Source of the DNA: Nioella sp965215655
Lineage (GTDB): Bacteria; Pseudomonadota; Alphaproteobacteria; Rhodobacterales; Rhodobacteraceae
DNA: 64,000 nt
NCBI RefSeq assembly: GCF_965215655.1
Contig: NZ_OZ244111.1
Coordinates: 2,852,001-2,916,000 of the forward strand
Direction of reading: 5' to 3'
Part shown: in pieces, positions 44,498-51,466 of the stretch
How the letters are laid out: each line of letters begins with the position of its first letter
Position numbering within the stretch: the stretch's first letter is position 1
Program-made: the position numbers and the translations under genes
Notes under the pieces: model-generated
Databases searched by the model: none
What the model saw: the letters and a program-made list of their open reading frames with translations, nothing else
What the model was told of the DNA's origin: nothing

Positions 44498-44530
44498 GAA
44501 AAACGCGCCCCAAAAGGGCGCGTCTTTTTC
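44498..44530. terminator. Bidirectional terminator, mainly for the DUF6280 gene
   Basis: ACGCGCCC (44503-44510) and GGGCGCGT (44516-44523) form a perfect stem with A runs before and T runs after, so it works on either strand. It lies 20 bases past the stop of the minus-strand gene. Confidence 0.82.
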
Positions 44531-44550
44531 TGGCAGATTGTCGGATCTGG

Positions 44551-44862
44551 TCAGGCGGCTTCGGCCTGGTTGCGGCGTTCGCTTTCCTCGCGCGACAGCG
44601 CAACAGAGGTCCGCACTCCGTTGGCAACGAATGCCATCAGGCCATCGACCACACGTTCATTCGGGTCGATACCGGCGCAGGACAGAACCTCGCGCCCATC
44701 ACGGGACCGGGCCCACCGGGCGATCTGCTCGGGGCCATTACCGTATTTCTTGTCATCAGCGATGGCGTCATCCAAAGCGGCAAGGACCACGGCCGCAAAC
44801 AGCTTGCGGGACCGCTGGCCCTGTTCGTGGTTGAATGCCGTTCCATCAACGAAATCTCTCAT
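44551..44862 (-). CDS. DUF6280-like small cytosolic protein
   Basis: 103 residues: MRDFVDGTAFNHEQGQRSRKLFAAVVLAALDDAIADDKKYGNG, then WARSRDGREVLSCAGIDPNERVVDGLMAFVANGVRTSVAL. It has one Cys, no signal peptide and no membrane helix. I associate the pattern with DUF6280, a family largely confined to Rhodobacteraceae, but from memory only. It diverges from efp. Confidence 0.75.
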   Translation of the reverse strand: MRDFVDGTAFNHEQGQRSRKLFAAVVLAALDDAIADDKKYGNGPEQIARWARSRDGREVLSCAGIDPNERVVDGLMAFVANGVRTSVALSREESERRNQAEAA

Positions 44863-45076
44863 TCCGTCGTCCTTTTTATTGCTCTTGCATTTCCGGCGTG
44901 GCGTCCCTTATGCCCATAGTATGAGCGATTCGGGTGTGTAATCTCCGCATACTAGGTATGCACGTAACGCATGCCTGGTGCACAATCCTCTCAATTTCAG
45001 GTGTATTGCCACCTCTGCCAACGGCAGATATAGGATCTGCCAAGATTTTCTCAACCTTTCGCCACGGAAAAGACTC

Positions 45077-45640
45077 ATGCCCAAGATCAACGGCAACGAA
45101 ATTCGCCCGGGAAACGTGCTGGAACATAACGGCGGCCTCTGGGCAGCCGTGAAAGTGGACCATGTGAAGCCCGGCAAGGGCGGTGCCTTCGCCCAGGTCG
45201 AACTGCGCAACCTGCGCAACGGATCGAAACTGAACGAACGCTTCCGCAGCGCTGACAAGGTTGAGCGTGTCCGGCTGGAACAGAAGGACCAGCAGTTCCT
45301 CTATGAGAGCGATGGCATGCTGGTCTTCATGGATGCCGAGACCTATGAACAGATCGAACTGCCCGCTGACCTTCTCGGTGATCGCCGCCCCTTCCTGCAG
45401 GACGGGATGACCATCGTGGTGGAGTTCTACGAATCCGAGGCGCTGAACGCCACCGTGCCGCAGAAAGTGACCTGCAAGATCGTCGAAACCGAGCCTGTGG
45501 TCAAAGGCCAGACCGCCGCCAACAGCTTCAAGCCCGCGATCCTCGACAATGGCGTCAAGGTCATGGTGCCGCCCTTCGTGGGCCAGGACGAGATGATCGT
45601 CGTGAATACCGAAACGATGGAGTATTCGGAACGCGCGTGA
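45077..45640 (+). CDS. efp: Elongation factor P
   Basis: 187 residues from ATG 45077. EF-P helps ribosomes pass polyproline stretches. The N-terminal KOW-like domain has the modifiable loop VKPGKGGAF with Lys at the tip, compatible with beta-lysylation, and the C-terminal OB domains include VEFYESEALNATVPQKVTCKIVETEP and ANSFKPAILDNGVKVMVPPFVGQDEMIVVNTETMEYSERA. Confidence 0.96.
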   Translation: MPKINGNEIRPGNVLEHNGGLWAAVKVDHVKPGKGGAFAQVELRNLRNGSKLNERFRSADKVERVRLEQKDQQFLYESDGMLVFMDAETYEQIELPADLLGDRRPFLQDGMTIVVEFYESEALNATVPQKVTCKIVETEPVVKGQTAANSFKPAILDNGVKVMVPPFVGQDEMIVVNTETMEYSERA

Positions 45641-45652
45641 CGAGGCGCAGGG

Positions 45653-45671
45653 AAGATCCTTGAAGGATCTT
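45653..45671 (+). terminator. Palindromic terminator-like element after efp
   Basis: AAGATCCTT and AAGGATCTT flank a single G, a perfect inverted repeat 12 bases after the stop. It shares the CCTTG-AAGG core with the palindromes after cobF. Confidence 0.5.
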
Positions 45672-45693
45672 TCATGAATTTTGCAAAATTATT

Positions 45694-45727
45694 TGCCGCC
45701 CGGATCCAGACATTGGACCGGGCGGCA
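45694..45727 (-). terminator. Terminator of the rhomboid gene
   Basis: TGCCGCCCGG (45694-45703) pairs perfectly with CCGGGCGGCA (45718-45727), and inner TCCA/TGGA can extend the fold. On the minus strand it is followed by AATAATTTTG. It lies 7 bases past the rhomboid stop. Confidence 0.65.
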
Positions 45728-45733
45728 GGCGTT

Positions 45734-46573
45734 TCAGCGGGACCCACCCCAGGGCGACCGGCGATCCACCCGGCGCTGTCCCGCTCGAGGGATACGGGTG
45801 TTGTCCCCGGTCTCCTCCGGTTCAGACCGTCGCGGCCCTGACCGGGTTGTGTAAGTCCATCTGGGCTCGCTGTTACGCGCTTCATGCGGTGGCAGTCCAT
45901 GATTGAGCCGCCAGAAGGCCGGTCCGCCCCGCCGCAGCCAGGCGGGCAGGATCAGAACCAGACCGGCGATGAACCCGCCCGCATGGGCCCAGTAGGCCAC
46001 CCCGCCCCCCGCCGCATCCATCGCCGCGCCATTGACCAGTTGCAGCCCGAACCACAAACCCAGCATCAGCCAGGCGGGCACAGTGATGACCTTGATGATC
46101 ACGAAGATGATCAGCGCCAGGTCCACCCGCGCCCTCGGGAACAGCATCAGATACCCCCCCATCACCCCGGCGATCGCCCCCGATGCGCCGACCATGGGCA
46201 CCGTCGAGCCCGGATCCGCCGCCATCTGCGCGAAGGCCGCCGCGACACCCCCGGCGAGGTAGAAGATCAGATAGCCGATATGCCCGAGCTGATCCTCCAG
46301 ATTGTCCCCGAAGATATAGAGAAACAGCATGTTGCCGATGATATGCATCCAGCCGCCATGCAGGAACATGGAGGTGATGATCGTATGCATCTCCAGCCCC
46401 TGAGAGGCCTCGGCCGGGACCAGAGCCCACTCCATGTAGAAGGCCATCAGCAAGTGTTCCTGACCCCCGATGCTGGGAAAATAGCTCAGAAACACCACGA
46501 CATTGATCGCGATCAGCATCCAGGTGATGAAGGGGGTCCGTTCGGACGGGTTATGGTCACGTAATGGAAACAT
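45734..46573 (-). CDS. Rhomboid-family intramembrane serine protease
   Basis: 279 residues, six membrane helices. The catalytic Ser is in VPMVGASGAIAGVMGGYLMLFP and the His in AYWAHAGGFIAGLVL; the WMHIIGNMLFLYIFGDNLED loop is typical. It cuts membrane proteins within their helices. The C-terminal 60 residues are Arg-rich and probably disordered. It follows the PopZ-like gene by 46 bases. Confidence 0.93.
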   Translation of the reverse strand: MFPLRDHNPSERTPFITWMLIAINVVVFLSYFPSIGGQEHLLMAFYMEWALVPAEASQGLEMHTIITSMFLHGGWMHIIGNMLFLYIFGDNLEDQLGHIGYLIFYLAGGVAAAFAQMAADPGSTVPMVGASGAIAGVMGGYLMLFPRARVDLALIIFVIIKVITVPAWLMLGLWFGLQLVNGAAMDAAGGGVAYWAHAGGFIAGLVLILPAWLRRGGPAFWRLNHGLPPHEARNSEPRWTYTTRSGPRRSEPEETGDNTRIPRAGQRRVDRRSPWGGSR

Positions 46574-46619
46574 GAGATCCAGATTGGACTCTCACGCCCC
46601 AAGGTCAAGGGCCATGACC

Positions 46620-47915
46620 CTATTCGATGTCCTGCGCGGCAAGCGCAAGGCGGATTTCACGCCGCACCAGCTTGCGCACGTTGCGCGTGATGCGCACACC
46701 CATTTCGCCCTGAAGCTCTTCGCGAACGACCTCGGCAATGATCTCGCGCAGCGCCTCTTCGTCCACGAAACCGTCCCCGTCATCGGGGAAGGCGAACGGG
46801 GTTTCGCCCAGATCCTCCACATCGTCGAGCGCGTCCGGAGACGGGCCCGTTACCTCTGCTTCACGCGCGAGGAAATCGGTCACAACTCCGTCTTCGTCAA
46901 CCGTTTCCGAGGTTTGGTCGGCTTCCGCTTCCGCTTCCACTTCCACTTCGGCTTCGGCTTCGGCTTCGGCTTCGGCTTCGGCTTCGGCTTCGGCTTCGGC
47001 TTCGGCTTCGGCTTCGGCTTCGGCTTCGGCTTCGGCTTCGGCTTCGGCTTCGGCTTCGGCTTCGGCTTCGAAAGCCTGTTCCCGGACCAGGTCGGCCGCA
47101 ACCTGTTCCGCGATCTCGTCCGACCGCTCAGGCTCTGCCCCTGTGGCAGGGCTGCCATCCTCAACGGGATCCGACTGCGCGCGCAGGATCTCAACCTTCA
47201 CGCGCGGGGCGCTTTCCGCCGGGGGAGCACTTGCTGCGCGGGCCTCGGCCAGTTCCAATGTCGGCGCGGGCAGATCCCCATCGGGCAGCGCGTCGTTATC
47301 CTCACCCGGCTCGTAATCGCTGACGCTCGACGTGCTGCGGATGAAGGACAGGGGCACATCGGCGAAATCCTCGTCATCCACCTCGGCGGCGGCCTCCGTC
47401 ACGTCCTGCAACAAGGCCTCGGTTACATCGACCGGGTCGGTCAGCCCGTCATCCAGCGGGTTGCCATCCGCCACCGCAAGGTCACCCGCCTCCCACTGGT
47501 CGGCCTGCAATTGCGGATCCGGCGTGTGCTCAGCCTGCACCTCCGGCACCTGAACGTCGCCGGCAGAGTCGTCAGCCCACAATTCCCTGGCCCAATCGGC
47601 CCCATCATCGCGCGCAATGTCCGCGTTTTCGACAGCGGTGCTGTCCGCGCTCTCTGGCTGTTGCTCTTCCCCGGTGCGCGGGACAATAGGAACCCAGGGA
47701 TCCTCCGGGTCGGTGACGCGCAAGGCCGGTGTCAGCAGCAGGCGGTCACCGGCAGCCGGATTGCTCTCAGAGGGCTGCGCGACACCATCAGGGCGCGGCT
47801 CCGGCGCCTCTGCCCTGGCAGGTTCCGATCGCGCCGGGGGCTGGTGTTCGGACACCAGTCGCCTGATAGAGGACAGGACATCCTCGATCTCATCGGATTT
47901 CGCCGCGTCTGCCAT
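46620..47915 (-). CDS. Acidic PopZ-like (DUF2497-type) protein with Glu-Ala repeat
   Basis: 431 residues from ATG 47915; an in-frame extension to 48002 is less likely. The N-terminus MADAAKSDEIEDVLSSIRRLVSEHQ matches the short helix found at the start of PopZ/DUF2497 proteins. A long acidic, Pro-rich disordered region follows, with an (EA)n stretch at about residues 285-330. The C-terminus EEALREIIAEVVREELQGEMGVRITRNVRKLVRREIRLAL is a helical block that may be the oligomerisation region. PopZ organises cell poles in Caulobacter; that role is inferred here only from architecture. Its neighbours are tolC upstream and rhomboid downstream. Confidence 0.7.
   Translation of the reverse strand: MADAAKSDEIEDVLSSIRRLVSEHQPPARSEPARAEAPEPRPDGVAQPSESNPAAGDRLLLTPALRVTDPEDPWVPIVPRTGEEQQPESADSTAVENADIARDDGADWARELWADDSAGDVQVPEVQAEHTPDPQLQADQWEAGDLAVADGNPLDDGLTDPVDVTEALLQDVTEAAAEVDDEDFADVPLSFIRSTSSVSDYEPGEDNDALPDGDLPAPTLELAEARAASAPPAESAPRVKVEILRAQSDPVEDGSPATGAEPERSDEIAEQVAADLVREQAFEAEAEAEAEAEAEAEAEAEAEAEAEAEAEAEAEAEAEAEAEVEVEAEAEADQTSETVDEDGVVTDFLAREAEVTGPSPDALDDVEDLGETPFAFPDDGDGFVDEEALREIIAEVVREELQGEMGVRITRNVRKLVRREIRLALAAQDIE
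46921..47070. repeat. Hexanucleotide tandem repeat in the PopZ-like gene
   Basis: 25 consecutive six-base units. The 20 units from 46951 to 47070 are perfect GCTTCG copies (CGAAGC on the coding strand, encoding Glu-Ala); the first five are degenerate. The unit is a multiple of three, so copy-number change alters protein length without a frameshift. Confidence 0.95.
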
Positions 47916-48032
47916 TTGGACCACTCCGCTCTTGCCGCACCTGCCCCGGGGCACAAGGGTTTGTTTTCCGGGCAGGATAGACTCCGCAAGCCGTTCGGGC
48001 AATGGATAGCTAAACTTGTGCCTATCGCGGGC

Positions 48033-49409
48033 TCAGTCGCGCCCAAGACGGTCCAGAACCGCATCCAGCTGCTGGCCCTGGCGTGAAATCGGCCGGATCG
48101 GCGCACCGCTGACCGCGTTGTAATATGCCGTCGGGTCATATTCCGGCACGTCCAGCCCCAGATGCTCGACGGTCAGCAGGCCCATGGCCGCCAACAGCCC
48201 GTAGCTTGCCGTGTAAAGCGATGTCTGGGCCTCGATCAGGCCGATGCGCGCCTCCAGCAGGTCCTGTTCGGCGTCCAGCACATCCAGCGTTGTCCGTGCG
48301 CCAAGCGATGCCTCTTCCTGAATGCCGCGGAAGGCCAGCTGGCTGGCGCGAATCTGCTGCTGCGAGGCCTGGATAGAGGCCGAGGCGATTCGAATCTGCG
48401 CATAGGCGTTGCCGATACCCTGCAACACCTCGCGCGTGGCATAGTTCAGTTCAGCCTGGGTCGCGTGCAGCGTGGCCAGTGCAATCCGTTCCGCAGAGGC
48501 AAGCCGCCCGCCCGCATAGAGCGGCTGCGTCAGCTCGATGGACAATCGCGTAGACCCCTCCCCATTCGCCGACGGGGCCGGGTCAAAGCCGGTCGAGGCC
48601 GAAATATTGACCTCGGGCCCGTAGTCGGTGCGGGCAGCGGCAAGGCTCAGTTCATCGGCACGGACCTCGTGCTGAAGGGCCAGAATCGCAGGGTGCGACA
48701 CCCGCGCGATGGAGACGGCTTCGTCCTCGGAGGCGGGCAGAGACGGAAAGCCACCGGGCCCGGACAGCCCGTTTGACCCGCGCCCCACGGCAATCTCGAA
48801 CAGTTCGCGGTCGATCATCAGCGCGCCCTGCGCGGCCACCAATGCCCCGCGCGCCTGCGCCAGCTGCGCCTCGGCCTGTGCCACGTCGGTCCGGGTGGCT
48901 TCGCCGACCTCGAACCGGTCCTCGGCAGCGCGCAGCTGTTGGGTGATCACCCTCACGTTGCTTTCTCGAACCTGAACGACCTGCATGTCACGCCAGACCT
49001 GCATATAGGCCGTCACGGCATCGAGCAGCACCCGCTGTTCGAGGTTCACCAAGCCCTGACGGGTGGCAAGCACGGTTTCCTGCGCCGCATCGCGGGCCAG
49101 GCGGCGCCCGCCACCGTCATAGACCAGCATCGAGGCCACGAGGCTGAGACGGTCCGTCTGGCGATCAGCCGGGATATCCCATTGCGACGAGGCCACGAAG
49201 GACAGAACAGGCCGCAGCCCGGCAACCTGTTGTGCGACGCTTTCATCCTGCAACCGCAGAAGGTACCGGTTCTGTTCCAGAAGATCGGAGTTCCGATAGG
49301 CATCGGCCAGCGCGTCGGACAGGCTATCGGCGCTTGCAGCGAAGGGGGACAGCGCCGCCCCGACGGCAATCGCTGTGGCGGCCAGATGTCTCAGGATCGT
49401 CGCACGCAT
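48033..49409 (-). CDS. tolC: TolC-family outer membrane efflux protein
   Basis: 458 residues. The signal peptide is MRATILRHLAATAIAVGAALSPFAASADS. Two TolC repeats follow: SLSDALADAYRNSDLLEQNRYLLRLQDESV with YMQVWRDMQVVQVRESNVRVITQQLRAAEDRFEVGEATRTDVAQAEAQLAQA, and later LSIELTQPLYAGGRLASAERIA with TLDVLDAEQDLLEARIGLIEAQ. It forms the outer-membrane channel for type I secretion or drug efflux. It lies 50 bases after the methyltransferase gene. Confidence 0.94.
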   Translation of the reverse strand: MRATILRHLAATAIAVGAALSPFAASADSLSDALADAYRNSDLLEQNRYLLRLQDESVAQQVAGLRPVLSFVASSQWDIPADRQTDRLSLVASMLVYDGGGRRLARDAAQETVLATRQGLVNLEQRVLLDAVTAYMQVWRDMQVVQVRESNVRVITQQLRAAEDRFEVGEATRTDVAQAEAQLAQARGALVAAQGALMIDRELFEIAVGRGSNGLSGPGGFPSLPASEDEAVSIARVSHPAILALQHEVRADELSLAAARTDYGPEVNISASTGFDPAPSANGEGSTRLSIELTQPLYAGGRLASAERIALATLHATQAELNYATREVLQGIGNAYAQIRIASASIQASQQQIRASQLAFRGIQEEASLGARTTLDVLDAEQDLLEARIGLIEAQTSLYTASYGLLAAMGLLTVEHLGLDVPEYDPTAYYNAVSGAPIRPISRQGQQLDAVLDRLGRD

Positions 49410-49459
49410 ATGTTCTTTCCCCCGGTCACACCCCCCGGTGGGAACCCCGGGGCTACAGA

Positions 49460-50113
49460 TTATAAGACGAAACCCGACTGCTTTGTGAAGCCGGGAAGAA
49501 CGGGTGCCGTCGCGTTAAACGCCATGCGCCAATTCATCTTGCCATCCAATTTGTGCCCGATCCGGCATTCGCCAAGGGGGCCATCCATGAAAATCGCCGC
49601 GATGCGGCCACCGTCCTTGAGCTGATCGGTCAGCGCATCGGGCACGGTCTCGACCCCGCCTTCGATGCAGATCACGTCATAGGGGCCGTGCTTGGCGCTG
49701 CCCTCGGCCAGCGCACCCTCGATCACGGCGACATTGTCGACGCCCTGCGCGCTGAGCGTGGACTGTGCGTCTTCGGCCATGCCCGCAACCTCTTCCACGG
49801 CCACGACAGCCTCGGCCAGATGCGCCAGGACCGCCGCCGAATAGCCAAGACCGCAGCCCAGATCGAGCACCAGTTCGTCCTGACCGACATTGAGCGCGTC
49901 GAGCATCTTGCCCTGGCTGCGCGGCTCCAACACCACGCGACCGCCTTCCAGCGTCACGTTCTCGCCCATATAGGCCACGTTGCGAAGCGCCTCGGGCAAG
50001 TAGGCCTCGCGCGCGACGGTCAGCATGGCTTCGATGATGTTGAACTTCGTCACGTCCTGCGTGCGGACCTGAGTGTCGACCATCACGGTGCGGAGGGTGG
50101 CAAAATCTTGCAT
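49460..50113 (-). CDS. Protein-L-isoaspartate O-methyltransferase family protein
   Basis: 217 residues from ATG 50113. The SAM-binding motif is LVLDLGCGLGYSAAVLA, with VVAVEEVAGMAEDA and VAVIEGALAEGSAKHGPYDVICIEGGVETVP after it. These match the PCMT family, although the Ser/Thr-rich catalytic loop of true Pcm enzymes is not obvious, so repair activity is uncertain. The gene opens a likely leftward unit with tolC. Confidence 0.87.
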   Translation of the reverse strand: MQDFATLRTVMVDTQVRTQDVTKFNIIEAMLTVAREAYLPEALRNVAYMGENVTLEGGRVVLEPRSQGKMLDALNVGQDELVLDLGCGLGYSAAVLAHLAEAVVAVEEVAGMAEDAQSTLSAQGVDNVAVIEGALAEGSAKHGPYDVICIEGGVETVPDALTDQLKDGGRIAAIFMDGPLGECRIGHKLDGKMNWRMAFNATAPVLPGFTKQSGFVL

Positions 50114-50276
50114 GTTCGAACCCGGGAAGCTTGTTGTTTCGCCCCTCTTGCCACAGTGGGCCAGCAGGGGCAACGGACAAGCCGCCGCGCGCATCCGGTG
50201 CGACCCTCGCCGATGCAGAAACAGCGCATTCGCAAGGTGTATCTCAAGGATCAATCAAGCGAGATGATTGGTAGAA

Positions 50277-50360
50277 GGTCGGGCGCGTTTGCGGCGTGGT
50301 CGCGCACCGCGGTTTGCAAAACCGTAGTCCATCACCGGTTCGCATCCCGGACCCGCCTCC
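50277..50360 (+). pseudogene. Degenerate tRNA-Cys-like sequence
   Basis: The 3' half closely follows the intact tRNA-Cys about 220 bases downstream: an anticodon arm GCGGT-TTGCAAA-ACCGT with GCA at 50316-50318, then CACCGGTTCG and CCGCCTCC. A D-stem TGCG/CGCA can be drawn, but the acceptor and T stems carry mismatches and insertions. It is probably a decayed duplicate. Confidence 0.35.
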
Positions 50361-50497
50361 TGGTCAAGACCGGTCTGCCGTGTTCTCGCGGCCAGTTCCG
50401 ACGCACATGATGCCCGTTTGCGCGCAGGCGTCATTGCCCCAAAAGAGCCGCTTGCACAAACCCCGAGAATGGGGCAAAACGCGCCAACACCACCGGC

Positions 50498-50571
50498 GGC
50501 GAGTTGGCGGAGTGGTGACGCAGCGGATTGCAAATCCGTGGACACCGGTTCGATTCCGGTACTCGCCTCCA
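50498..50571 (+). tRNA. tRNA-Cys (GCA)
   Basis: 74 bases. The acceptor stem GGCGAGT pairs with ACTCGCC, the anticodon GCA is at 50530-50532 in GATTGCAAATC, and the T arm is ACCGG-TTCGATT-CCGGT. CCA is encoded at 50569-50571. Confidence 0.97.
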
Positions 50572-50685
50572 AAAAAAATCAAAGGATTAGACGGAAACGT
50601 CTGAGCCTTCCTTGCTTCTTAGTCTCTTCTTAGTCTCTTTTTTCGCGAGCATTTGGTAGGTTCTGAAAACCCTCCAGTCCCTCAT

Positions 50686-51129
50686 TCACATCAACTCGCT
50701 GAAAAATACGCACTTGTCCCTGGTAGGGGTACTTACCGTGGTCCGGTACTTGGACCTGGTGACAGCCATTCGGAAGTTCTTTCTTGCCTGGCCTAGGTTG
50801 TCATCGTCAACATTTCCACGAACGAACCGACCGCTATTTCGAACCAATCCTACACCTCTAGCGAACACCGGCGCGTCTTCGAACAGAACTGTTTCATCAA
50901 ATTGTTTCCCCTTAGCTTTGTGGAGGTTCATCACAACAACTCCGCGCTCCGGATTGCCAGCATTTGCGAAGTGTTCCTGGACAAACGCCTCTTTGGTTAG
51001 ACCGAACGCGTTTGGGTAAGCAAAGCGTCCATCCCAATCTACAGCGAGCCCCAAACGCATCTGAGCGCCTCGGTCCAGAAATCGAAGATCTCGAACCTCT
51101 TGCGCAATATCTCGCAATTGCACGCACAC
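50686..51129 (-). pseudogene. C-terminal fragment of a UvrD/Rep-type helicase
   Basis: 147 codons remain. GVVVMNLHKAKGKQFDETVLFE corresponds to helicase motif V, and KNFRMAVTRSKYRTTVSTP to motif VI of UvrD-like enzymes. The Walker A and B half is absent; upstream of the fragment lies a transposase relic. It is likely non-functional debris of a mobile region. Confidence 0.65.
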
Positions 51130-51154
51130 GCCGTTCTCCTAAACTGAGGGGCCC

Positions 51155-51337
51155 CTAGGGTCGGCTACCCTCACCGGTGCGGCGCTCGATTTGGCTCGCG
51201 AATGGCAAAGCCACGCGCTGGATCGGATGTTTCCCATGGTGCTTTTTGACACGCAACGGGTGATGAGAAGCAATGAGGACAGTCGAACGCTCGAAAAAGA
51301 CCACTTACTCTTCCTCGGCAAAGGTGGTGGAGCGTGA
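51155..51337 (+). pseudogene. Relic of an IS256 (Mutator)-type transposase
   Basis: The plus frame reads AALDLAREWQSHALDRMFPMVLFDTQRV, then DHLLFLGKGGGA and a stop. This follows the IS256 transposase block EWQSRPLD-x-YP-V-x-FDA-RV ... YLALG that contains the first catalytic Asp. Both ends of the gene are missing. It is too short and start-less to be a gene. Confidence 0.5.
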
Positions 51338-51466
51338 CTCTCTCGGCTTACTGCTTGCCAAGGTGAACAAGCAGCAGCTCCAAAGCGAGATCCTGCAGTC
51401 CATGGGTCAGCTCGATGACAATCTGCCCTGACAAATTCGAGCGAACCAGCTTGGTGATTGAGTTGC

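Noticed and set aside
46503..48086. Long plus-strand frame with (FG)n repeats
   Set aside because: The GCTTCG repeat is open in several frames. The minus frame has the DUF2497-like N- and C-terminal blocks and a proper start, so the plus frames are by-products.
50255..50572. Minus frame with GIEPVSTDLQSAASPLR
   Set aside because: This is the well-known false protein from reading across tRNA genes; it covers tRNA-Cys and its relic.
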